DNA of 64,000 nt. Source: Desmodesmus armatus. Its lineage: Eukaryota; Chlorophyta; Chlorophyceae; Sphaeropleales; Scenedesmaceae. A program made the translations under genes and the position numbers. Under the pieces are notes generated by a model, which had not been told where the DNA came from, made no database searches, and was given only the letters and a program-made list of their open reading frames with translations. Below are positions 22,901 through 33,542 of this stretch, piece by piece. The DNA is taken from contig VIIQ02000107.1 of assembly GCA_007449985.2 (NCBI GenBank), positions 91,009 through 155,008 on the forward strand. Reading direction: 5' to 3'. Within the stretch, counting starts at the first letter, position 1; each line of letters begins with the position of its first letter.

Positions 22901-25205
22901 GCGGTGCGGTGTGTGGCAAGGGGTGCTGGCGCGAAGGGGTGAGAGGGCCCTTACTGTGATGGGAGGGAGCGGGAAGGGTGTGGAGGGACATGCGACGCAA
23001 GCTTCAACAGAGTGAGGTCGGCTCAGGGTATGGATGCGGCTGTGGGTGCTGTTGTGCCCTGGACACATTGAGAGCTGCAGCATGTCTACCATCACTTGTA
23101 GCCGGGTCGCTTGCAGAGCCAGATTCATACCTTCAATGACATCGCATCCTCTACAAACATTCTACGGACCCTCCTGTCTTTTGCTGTCCCGTGCGCCGCT
23201 GGGTGTCTCGCCGTGCATGTTGCGTCTGCTGTTGTGGCTGGATGCAACAACAGATCACTGTTGATGGCGACACCAGCACCAACGACACAGTCATCGGCCT
23301 GGCCAGTGGCAAGTCTGGTGCTGCTGAGGTGACTGATGCCAGCAGCCAGGACGGCAAGGTGCTGGAGGCGGCTCTCACAGCACTGCTGCAGGTGAGGGGG
23401 GCATGCTAGCTTCTTGCAGTGCCTTTTGGGCATGTGAAGTGGAAGGGCGGGGAGCTGAGCAGGTGCCAGGTGCATTTTTTGATCTTTTGGGGGGGGGGCT
23501 ATATTGACCTTGGAGGTTGTGGAGGGGGGGGGGGTGTCCTGCCAACAGCTGAGGTGACAGGCGCCAGGGCGGCAAGGTGCTGGAGGCAGCACTCACAGCA
23601 CTGCTGCAGGCGAGGGGGGCTGCTACTAGTAGTCGTACTGCTTATCGCATCGTCCTGTGCCTCATAAAAGTCCCTGGGGGGGGCTGAGCAGGTGCTAGGC
23701 AACTTTTGTAGTGGGGGTTTTCATTGTCCTGAATCATCTTCTGGTGTTGGTGTCACCAGACACAGTGCGTCCTGTATACATGCTGCCATTCATTGCTCAC
23801 GTGTGGACGTCGCGGGTGCTGTCTGTAGGGCCTGGCAAAGAGCATTGCATGGGATGGTGAGGGTGCCACCTGCTTGATGGAGGTGGAGGTGATTGGAGCC
23901 AAGTCTGATGCTGATGCACGCACGGCAGCCAAGAGTGTGGCAGGGTCCAGCCTCGTAAAGAGTGCCATCTTCGGACACGACCCCAACTGGGGACGCATTG
24001 CTGCTGCTGCGGGCTACTCGGGTGAGCGGGGGAGTGTTGGGGGGCTCTGGTGGGTAAGACACTGGGCTTGAATCCGCACAATGCAAGTTCAGAAACAGTG
24101 TCGGGGGGGGGGGGGCATGTGCGAGCTGGGGGCAGGACTGGCACTTGCCCTCACCAGGCTGGTGCTTGAATCTCCTTGCTCCCTCGGGCACCAGCAGCAA
24201 ACAATCCCCAACTCACCCTTGCCCATTCCACAACACCCCTACCCACAAAGAGCGTATTCACTCCAGCAAGAAATGCCCATGCTAGGTGGTTGCTGAAATG
24301 GCAACCTTTTGCAACTCACTGTCAATAGCTGTGCAATCTGACCATGGATGGCTCCCCCCTCTCCCTCTTGGCGCTGTGCTAACCCGTGTGGTTTGTTGCT
24401 TGCTTGCCTGCTGGCTGCATCTGCAGGTGTTCAGTTTGACCAGAACGAGCTGGCGGTCAAGCTGGGTGATGTGCAGCTGATGCAGGCGGGTCAGCCCCTG
24501 GCATTCGATGCCAAGGTGGCCAGCAAGTACTTGAAAGACACATGCGCAAAGCACGGGACCGTCAACATCTACGTAACTGTTGGCAAGGGCGCGGGCAAGG
24601 GTGCGTGGATATGGTTTCTACGTTGCAGCTTTGTGCAGATGCCGCCGGCAGCTACAGATCTTGCTATTCACAGGATGAAGCTGTCGTGCTTGGGGTAGTT
24701 GGGGACAGAGAACAAAGCAGTTGGGGCGCATTTCATGATGTGCAGTCCTCTGGTGGCAGGTTACAAGGACATGCATTGACGCTGACGATGAATTGAAGCA
24801 GATATGGCTGTGTTGGCGGGTTGTCCTGACAGTGGTCTCGGAGCAACCTTGCATGATCCTGAATTTGCCTGGCGTGTGTGTGATTTGTGGCATGCAGGCA
24901 TGGCCTGGGGCTGCGACCTGTCGTACGATTACGTGAAGATCAATGCAGGTACGTCACCAGCTGCACAGGGCAATACAGTGTCAAGTGAATGCGACTCACT
25001 GCTGTGCACTGCTTGAGGACCAAGCAGCACTTTCTGTTCATCCCCTTGTTGATGTATCAAGAGTGCAAATACAAGTCAGGCTCCAGAAGGTGTATGATCT
25101 TGAGAGGGCGGGGCTGTTGTTCATGTGGATACTGCAAATGCTGATGATGAACCATATTGAATCGTGCTGTCACTGTTCACTTGTGCTGCAGAGTACACAA
25201 CCTGA
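19966..25205 (+). CDS. ARGJ: Arginine biosynthesis bifunctional protein ArgJ (glutamate N-acetyltransferase)
   Basis: Twelve exons in phase: 19966-20011, 20138-20187, 20298-20436, 20819-20982, 21521-21650, 22136-22284, 22610-22777, 23254-23391, 23829-24021, 24427-24600, 24898-24948, 25192-25205; 471 residues, normal for the family. ArgJ moves acetyl from N-acetylornithine to glutamate (and in bifunctional forms uses acetyl-CoA), closing the cyclic arginine pathway. The self-cleavage region [15 protein letters not shown] is intact; the Thr after MA is the expected nucleophile and new N-terminus of the beta chain. Other landmarks are [21 protein letters not shown] and the C-terminus VKINAEYTT. 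The first 40 or so residues are rich in Ala, Arg and Ser and end VRVQA, which suggests a plastid transit peptide. The start is the first ATG giving that leader; a later one is possible. Confidence 0.95.
22498..22660 (+). repeat. Duplicated 3' splice site and start of ArgJ exon 7
   Basis: The acceptor CCTCCCAG and first 45 bases of exon 7 (22610, [15 protein letters not shown]) have a diverged copy with acceptor before 22506 that reads [15 protein letters not shown] in frame. The offset is 104 bases and the copy lies upstream. It then runs into a stop. Confidence 0.85.
22725..23015 (+). repeat. Repeated 3' end of ArgJ exon 7, two intronic copies
   Basis: The end of exon 7 (around 22731-22777, GGGACATGCTGCGCAGGGCA) recurs downstream at about 22855-22890 and, more decayed, at about 22980-23012, where a stretch matching GCAAGCTTCAAC precedes GTGAGG. 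Spacing is 120-127 bases. Confidence 0.75.
23320..23625 (+). repeat. Repeated 3' end of ArgJ exon 8
   Basis: The last 65 or so bases of exon 8 (up to 23391) recur at about 23549-23611, in the downstream intron, with GCTGAGGTGAC, GGCAAGGTGCTGGAGG and CACTGCTGCAGG all kept; the donor GTGAGG is changed to GCGAGG in the copy. A poly-G run precedes it. Confidence 0.8.
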
Positions 25206-26048
25206 GGCATCAAGGCATGGTGACCCTCAGCAAGCCGTAATTCACAGCGCATGCGGCCAGGTTCACCATGTCGGCAGCAGCATGGTGAACATTTTATTGG
25301 GTTTGCTCACGTTTGAAAGGTCATTTTCCAGCACTAGTGTTTGTTGCAGCTGTACGTCAAGCACTGGTTGGCCGTTGTGTTCAAGCAATACACTCTTCCT
25401 GAAGCTGGACTATGTGTAGACTGCTGCTGGCAGCACATCTGGCGTGTTGCATGCTGCAGGCCTGCCGCAAGGCAGTGTCTGTGAGCTTGTGTATCTGGCC
25501 TTGGTTTTGTAGCTAATTGGTAGAACGTTTTTTCTGCTGTATGTGCAGCAAATGCACCAGGCTTGGGAGCAACACTGATGATATCAAGCTGGACACCTAC
25601 GTGCATTGTACAGCCTGTCACCATACACTGCACAACGTAGGAGACGCAGCAGTAACCAGCTGGCATGACGGTGGCTTTGCAGTGTCTAATCACAGGATTC
25701 CTTAGCATAGGCCTGTATGCTGCAGCATGCTGAGCAACCCAGCAGCTGCACAGCAAAATGCGCGCTGGTCCAATGGTGGTCCAATGATGCGATAGTGCAT
25801 TGCTCAGCCGCCAACATAGCAGGCATGCAATGCATAGTGCGTATTGGTGCATTCACAACATCCGATGATACTAATGCGTGTGGCATGATCAACACAAGCG
25901 ACGCCCGGTGTGAAGCGCGCAGAACAAAACTCGTGCGAGTTGGTCGCACACCTGCGGAGGTTCATATGATGCCCCTGGCTGAAGAAATAAAAGATAGAGC
26001 TAAATATACATATTGATGAGGACTTGCACGCACCATTTCTTAGTACCG
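25206..26048. other. Intergenic: ArgJ 3' flank
   Basis: No coding exon is supported. I found no exact TGTAA in the first few hundred bases after the ArgJ stop, so its poly(A) site is not placed. Confidence 0.45.
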
Positions 26049-27734
26049 ATGCCTGACGTGTGCGAACGTCACAGCTGCCCCTGTGAAGTGTGATGCCGAG
26101 GGAGCTCTTCCGACCAGGTCGTTTCGCTGTGCACTGTAATTCTGGACAGCAAGCCTGTACGTCCCTTCAGTGTTTGTCAGCAGCAGTGCATGTGTTTCAG
26201 TGGAGGCAGGTTCGTCTTCAGGACCTGAGTCATGGCAGCATGCTCAGGCGAATGCAGCAGTGGCTCTGTCACAGGGGACCCCTCTGACCTAGGGGGAGGT
26301 GACTCAGACCCCCCAGCGTTCATTCCACCACTGAACCACAACACAGTCGTAGTAAGCACTGCCGCCGGTACCGTCAAGCTAGCCCCCACCCAGGAACTCG
26401 TTCCCTCAGGCGGGATGAAAACCTTCAACGCCCTGCACACCATGGCCATGCTGGTGAAAGCACAGCCTGGGTTTGTCGGTCTTCGGCAGTATGCCAAGAC
26501 TGCAGAGCAGCACGCAACCGTGCTGGCAGCAGTGATGCTGATCCTGCTGCAGCGAGAGGCGTTCACGAGTGTCACGGTGTTGCGCGGCCCTGTGCACTTC
26601 GCCCGGCGTTGTGACAACGAGCAGTGATGTCACGGAGGGCTTTGAACAGCTGCGAGCCCAGCGTGCTGCTGGTGAGGAGGAGGACGAGGCATCGTTGGAC
26701 CGCATGGGCAAGCTGCTGCGCAGTAAGTACTGCTGAGCTGGTAACCTACCCAGTCGCAAGCCTACTCAGAGCAGCGATCGCTGCATCAACGTGCACTGCA
26801 GAGTGGAATTTGGTGGTGAAGCCCAAGAGGCTGGCTTTGTATGCACTGCATACACAAGGCCTGTGTGATGACACTGTAGCGTAAGCAGGGCCTGTGGAAG
26901 CATAAGAACTAAAGCTGTGGCACCAGCAGGGACACTGTCAGTGACAGCTTAGGGGCCTGCATCGCAGCAGCGTGTGAGGCAGCGAGTTGGCAGGACCCCT
27001 TGAGGGCCGCTGTTGTGTTGGGTGTATACACTGTACGTAGTACGTAGTTGGCGGGTACATGTGTATTGTTTTTGTGTAAGGCACTGGACCTGAACCAAGC
27101 CAATGCAGTCCTGCTATGTGTGCAGGTGTGTGTGCATGTCAAATGGTGAAGCCGCTGTTGTGAGTGCTGCTGGGACCTGCAAAGGTGGCTGACAAGCCCA
27201 ATCTGACCTGCCTGTGCTCTCTGCCATGCCGTGCTGTGCTTCCTGCTTGTTTCTGCTGTGTTGCACGTCTGCCCTATGGGTTGAATCGCCCTGGCAGTGA
27301 TCCTGCAGCTGGAGGCCATGTGGGCCAAGGGCGTCACTACACAGATCATCAGGGTGTCACTGCTCCAACCTAACGCCTGGCCTATTGAGGCTGCGCAGCT
27401 GGCTGACGAGGCCGACCGGCAGTGTGGCATGTATGCAGTGCTCACCAGCGACAGCAGCATGATCAGTGTGCGCTGCGACAACATCACAAACGACGTCGTC
27501 AGTCTGAAGCTGGGCGATGCTGACCGTTGTAAGCCCAGCAACGAGGCAATCAGCATGCTGCAGAGCCTGCAGCACCCGGAGCAGCTGCCCGACGCGCAGC
27601 AGGACGGCATTGAGGAGGGCGGCAGTGGTGATGGTGCTGCGCCCGGCAGCAGCAATGAGGAGGGTGGTGATGGTGGTGGCAGTGACGGTGGTGATGGTGG
27701 TGACAGGCCTGCCAAGCGACCCCGCACAGACTAG
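26049..27734 (+). pseudogene. Broken paralogue of the unknown gene at 41024-42807
   Basis: Two blocks match the intact paralogue. Block one starts at about 26232 and ends at the donor at 26722 (CGCA|GTAAGT); block two is 27298-27734, from acceptor GGCAG to TAG. Shared features include SSGSV-GDP, the segment AAVMLILLQREA, an acidic EEE run, MILQLEAMW, GMYAVL-SDSSMISVRCD and a C-terminal PAKRPRTD. Damage: the first block has lost phase (491 + 437 bases is not a multiple of three), with the shift near 26,600 where the frame for the conserved QLRAQR segment differs from that before it. The first-exon region (26049 on) holds an in-frame stop, and the intron present in the paralogue at 41222-41430 is missing. 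A gene with revised splicing cannot be fully excluded. Confidence 0.6.
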
Positions 27735-28589
27735 TCGACTGCAGCACCGCTGCTTGTGGTTTTGCATGCACAACCAGACCCTTTAGGAAAAGTATCCTTT
27801 TGGTCTGGACCAGAAGTGTGGCTTCTGGTTTGACTGTTTGGACTCTCCCTGAGCCGACTTTGATTTTTTCCCGAGTGCCGCAGTCCGGGTGAGTGACCAG
27901 GCTCAGGTGTGTGGATTCATGTGACGGTTCACTGTACAGTGTGACAGTGGGGCGTGCCACGCTCCACTGATGGCGTGTTGGGCTCATGCATCAGTGTGGA
28001 TTTGGGTGATGCCATCAGTGAGTGACTCTCTGTGTCGCTGGAAACAGGGTTACCCCAAGCGTTCAAAGTCACTGCCACTGCATCAGGCTGATGTTACCGA
28101 AAGGGGCCATTTGTGCTCTATTGGAGTCAGGGGACCCTCAAGGTCATTCAATTCACTGAATGGAACAAAACTTGATACCTGAAGCAGGTTCACCAACCTC
28201 TGCACGGTCAGCCGAGCAACCTGGCATGCAAGGCGCTCGCCACAACAGCGCAAGTCACAAGTCTGCATCAAGCACATGACAAAGGCTATGAGCTACCAAA
28301 GCAGCCAGACGCGGCACCGTGCTTGAAGCAGCCTGGTTATGCCGCATGCTAAGCCTGCATCAAAAGATTATGGGCTCTGTGTATCTGCAAGACGCCAGAT
28401 ACAACCTGGATAGGCAGTCATTGCGACACAATGATGCTGTACGAAGGGTCAAAGAAGGGTCAAAGAAGTCACTCGTTTTGCTTGGGTTGCAGAGGATTGC
28501 AAGTCAAAAAGGGTGTGCACAGCAGCTGGCCATTGCACTTGCAATGACACAAGAAAGCGCCACTGCCAGATGCTACCCACTATGCCGAC

Positions 28590-28725
28590 GACCCCCTACC
28601 TGGGGTAGCCCCCCCCCCTTACCCAGAGCTTCTGGGTACGGGTGAGCGACCCCTCGGGTATGGCACTGCCGCTGGGCAGCCCCTGGGTAGGGGTGGGTAG
28701 GGTGCGGGCACCCCTACCCGGGACT
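28590..28725. repeat. GGGTA/TACCC-rich block, first copy
   Basis: Dense GGGTA and TACCC words in both orientations (for example CTGGGTAGGGGTGGGTAGGG and CACCCCTACCCGGG), able to fold into hairpins. A similar block lies at 32270-32510. Confidence 0.6.
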
Positions 28726-31700
28726 GACACACCGTAACCAAGGGGTAACCAGCCTTGACTAGTGTTGATTAGGGGCCTGCAAGACCATGCTGGACTCATT
28801 TGCGTAGTCTAATGCCTTCACTGCTGCCAGTGTGTGGTGCTGTGCGCAAATTTGATTGCGTGGCAGGCATGGAGGGGGCAGTACTCTGTCAGCATCACCG
28901 GCAGGGCAGGAGAGGGGCCGTCACAGTGCGGTTTCATACGCGCAGATGCTGGATGCTGGATGAAAGTCCAATCTGCATCTGCTGGAACTGGAGTTTGAGT
29001 GTGAAAGAATGCAATGGTGTAATGCTTGACACTGCACATGCTAACTATCATCAAACAGAAGCAAAAGTAGCAAGCACACATGCATTTCCAGGATGCATGC
29101 ATGGCTCCAAACTGGGCAGGGCTGTTGCTGGCGCAGCACACTGAGCAATACATGCAATCAGTTTCAGCACAAGCACAACCACTGTAAGCACAAGCGCAGT
29201 CGCTGTGCACCAGCTGCAACCCGAGTGTCACAGTAAAGCACAAGAATACACTCCTGCTTATGGACCCTGAGCTTCTCGTTGGGGTCAACCAGCTGTGTAC
29301 CACCATCAACGCTGTGGCAGTGATTCCACAGGCAGGCAACAACGCTGATTGACCTAGTAATGCTCAACACATGGGTGTGCACTGGGAGTGCATGTCCTGC
29401 GAACAGTGCGTTTGGTTGCCTTCTGCCCCTGCTGCGCTGCTCCTTCCTGATGCTGCCCCTTTCCGACGCAGTGTATGACTTCTAGGAATATCTTGCTGTC
29501 CTTGAAACTATTGAACATTGTCGCACAAAGGTTTCAGAGCCTCAACAAGCCTTGCAGGGTATGAAACTCAGAGCAGCACTCCCAGTCACTGCATGTGTCT
29601 GCAAATAGCCAAGCAGCACGGGCTGTAGTGGGCCATGCAGTGCAGCCAGCCTGTCTGTGACATTTGTCAGGAGCAGTAAGGGAGTTGGAGGCAGCTTTGG
29701 AGTCAACAGTTGGCAACATCAGCCCACCACGCAGTGACTGCCAACTGACTACAGGTGCCCCGGGTATCGGTACTAATAAGGTCCACACCTGTTGGAACCC
29801 CATGCGGTTGCCAGTGTACGAGCAAGAGACTTGACAACGAGGGACTGATGCAGCCTGCAACCAGAAGCCCAGTAAGTCAACGGCAGACCCCTGTAGTTTG
29901 AACAGACTGTCAGCAGGGCTTACAGTGGCAACGTCAACTTGCCTTGCCCATCCGTTGAAACATCCGCAGCGTGGTTCATTTGCTCTTAGAGCTTTGCTTG
30001 CTCTGCATGCACCCACAACCTCTGAGATTATCGGGGTGGTTGGTTCCGGACGTCTCAGCCGCAGCTCGTTCTGATCCGGGGTTGCTATCACGTGCATCCG
30101 CACAGACTTATGCAATGTTTCAACGCGCTGATGTGCCTGAGCGGCCGCGACACAGCGACAGCAAAGTGGTTGACAGCAGGAGCAGATTGCAGACCCTGGA
30201 GGCAGGGGCTGTACCTGGCAATGCACAGCATGCCCAGACCTGTTGCGGTCTCTTACGAGCTTCTCTTGAGTGAACGAGTGAGCCACATGCAGGGTGAGTC
30301 TAGCCATGGAGAAGGATGGAACCAACTTGCTCATGGCTCAGATCAAGACAAATCTTGCAGTGCTCAGCATTGCTGGCAATATCAGGGGTTAGCACACATA
30401 CAAGGCTTTCAACAGTTAGAAGCACGTTTATTGAGCACGTTCATTGAGCAAAGCAGCAATGCACTGCTGCCGTTGTACTGTTCCTGCCACAACGCCTGTG
30501 TGTATGCTCAGTGCTCAGACACGATGGTGCTGCCCTTGCATGTGCGTGCAGGAGGTGCTGCTTTGTGGCTATTCATCTGACCAGGGACGCGGCAGAGCCC
30601 AAAATGCTCTTTAAATCAGGATGCTTCGAGCAGCACGGTGAGCTCTTGACTGCAGCCGAGAAGCTTCACAACCAGATTGTGCTGCCCTGCCAATTCACAT
30701 ACACTTGCAACCGTGCTGGGTGCTGTGCAGTTGACAGCGTGTGCTTCTGCAATGTTGGCATGCTGTGGCAAGCTTGCATGTTCTGATTTTGTGACTCAGT
30801 GCTGTGCTGTCCTGCTGCCACTGCTCGTTTTTGCCCTGCAGTCAAGCAGTGGGTTGAGTCGGCGACCAGGGTACACCAGATGTGCATGCAAGCTTGCCGA
30901 CCTACTAAATGTTGGCCCGCTGGGCATGCTAGGTGCCTGCAAGTACCCAGAGGCTCATCCTGACGCCAACATGAGCAAGGAGGCAGGCCGCATGACAGGT
31001 GGAAGCAGACATGAACAAGGCTACATGCAGCATGCAGGTGAGGTTGGCAAGGGGCCATGCCGGCATGGCTGCCGGCAAGTTGTATGACAAGTGCAAGTTG
31101 TGCTGACTGCAGCGGCAGGGGGACACCCTTTTGCACATGTCGGTGGGACCCAGTGCAGTAATGTACTGCCAGACAGCTAGGTCTGGGGCAAGGTTATCAC
31201 CCTAAATTACATGCCAACACCATGTGTATTGCCACATGGCTTGCACTTGTGTGGCGGGGCAGCTCCATCAAGCTGCTAGGCAAGTTGCTCAGCTTGGACA
31301 GTGATACTGACAATGTCTAAGGTATACAGGCTATGTGACGACATTTCTGTTCTGCATCACGTTGCTTGCAGGAGAGCAATAGGCTGCGCACTGCATTTGT
31401 GAGCCACCTGACGGAGCTGAAGATGCACTGAAGGACACTCGGGAGGCCGTCTGACCCTGCGCAACAGCGACTAGCTCCACCACGTGTGCAGTGCAGCACC
31501 AGCAGCTGCAGCCTCACTGCCAAGCTCCTGGGCAGGACACTGCACTGAAGCACAACTCCCCACAGCAGTGCAGCAGCTCTGCTGACTGTAGTCATGCCTG
31601 GTTGGACAGCCCAGATGCGGCTCTAGTCAATAGTGCGCCCAGCAGCAATTGCGAGGGGAGGAAAGCCCTGAACCCTGTACTGTGCATTCCAGCACACTGC

Positions 31701-32269
31701 ATGCTTTTGCATTTCACCAGCCACCCATGTGTTGGATGACTGGCATGGCAGTAATTACTTTTAAACTATGAGTTACTCTTCTTGTGAGGGTAATGTTTGA
31801 GTAGCATCCTTGTGCAGGCACAAGCAGTTCGAGCAGCTGCATGCATTTAGTGGCACAGCAGTGTGCATCGCATTTGTAGCGTCGCTGGATGGTTTGACTG
31901 ATTCCGTTGTCAACTTGCATTGCTGTTGGGTTTGCTGTGCAGCACGCAGTGACTTGCAGGGCATAGCGATGCCTGGGACACTTTGCAGAGCATGCAAGTG
32001 TGCTCTCACTGGTGTAATGGTGTGCAGCAAGTGTGCACAGGGATGCAACACGTTAGGTTGTGGTTGCTGGGCTGACGCATCATGGACTTTCAACAGTAGA
32101 AGTGCAGCGACACCAAGCAACTTCTAGGGTGACGAGCTGAAAACCCAGCCAGTAGCCAACAATACACAACAGGCAGAGTGACCTGTCACAGCAGTACCGA
32201 CAAACACAATCTATACTGGGCAGAGCAGAGGCTCTAGGGCAGTTTCGTTCAGCATATCCAAGACATGCC

Positions 32270-32510
32270 CAGGGCGCGGGCTAGGTACCCCTGACCACGC
32301 ATAACCAGGCATACCCAGACACATCCCCACACCCTACCCGCACAGCCGGCGGGTAGGCAGCAGCTACCCCCTGCCCCAACCCTACCCGCTGAGCCGGGTA
32401 CCCCCTGGAGAGGGTCCAGGTACCCTCGGGTAAGTCCAAAAATGGAGACGGTACCCGGGTACCCTCGGCAACTGAAGAGGGGGGTACCTGAGGTAGGGGG
32501 TAGTCGGCAT
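32270..32510. repeat. GGGTA/TACCC-rich block, second copy
   Basis: Repeated TACCC, GGTACC and GGGTA words, including near-palindromic GGTACCCGGGTACC. It shares word composition with the block at 28590-28725 rather than long direct identity. Confidence 0.6.
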
Positions 32511-33542
32511 AGTGTACCTCTGGCTGTGTTGGTTGCACTGGCATGACAGCCTGCCAAACATCAGCACATCTGTTGCTTGCTGTCATGCAGGCATGACTAA
32601 GCACCCCATGCTAATGCAACCACAGACATGCATTCCATACACCTGCTGATGGGAACAGTCTAGCGCAAACATACGCCTGTGCATGGATACGCTCGCCAAC
32701 CAAAACCACAGCCACCGGTGGCTGTGACGGACGGTACCGTGGCTGTGACGGCCACAGACATCAGCATGAGACAGACAACCACCATGATATTAGAAACAAC
32801 AATACATGGAAGCAAGGACCTAAACCCATCAAGAGGAAGGAACCCTGCAAAAACGTATGCCAGTTGATTGGCATGTGCGCACCTTCCAAACTGCGCATGG
32901 CTACTAGCCCTGACCAACCCTAATAGGTGCACCCACACGGTTCTGGCAATCACATTATTGACACAAACACCTGCAGTTGCTTTCAAACCGCATCGAGTAC
33001 GCAGGTGTGCGTTTGAATGTACAATTGCAGCACAGCACAGCACAACACACAGCAGGGGAGGAAGGTGCTGCATCCTGCTGGATCAAACACTGCTGGGGTC
33101 GACGTCTAGGTGCAAAGCTGGCACGCTTGCCGCATTGCCGCATTGCACTGCAGTGCATGGCAGTGCAGCCAGGCCATGGTGGCACCACATGCCGCCTAGC
33201 AGCATCGAACCCATGACCTGGCCAGTGCAGGGCATTGGCAGCTGTGCTGCAACTGTCACCAGCAAAACTGGCCCCTCAGTCTGCCAGTTGCCGCAACAAA
33301 ATGTTTTTAGGTCCCGAGGGGCCGGTGGGGGCAGGGGCACCCCACACCAGCTGGCCACACACAACTCAGCTAAGTAAAAACCCGGATACCCTTATGAGGA
33401 TAAGTATCCTGACATAACCGGCCCGCAAGGCAGCCGTCGGGCCCGTGGGCATAGCATGGCGTCTCAGGACTCCTGCCTCCAGGGGGCCAGCCCTTCTCAC
33501 TCCTGCTGCTATGCATGTGTGTGCATGTCCTCGGCAAGTCAG

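Larger units (their letters stand above)
27735..33542. other. Gene-poor region, about 5.8 kb
   Basis: I see no exon chain with consistent phase, no recognised domain and no transposon terminal repeat or reverse transcriptase. The longest frame is a 266-residue minus-strand frame at 29534-30334 with no recognisable features. Two GGGTA/TACCC-rich blocks lie at about 28590-28725 and 32270-32510. Decayed mobile DNA is possible but not shown. Confidence 0.5.

Noticed and set aside
29534..30334. Minus-strand frame of 266 residues in the gene-poor region
   Set aside because: No domain, biased Cys/Arg/Ala composition, no matching exons around it; frames this long occur by chance in GC-rich DNA.
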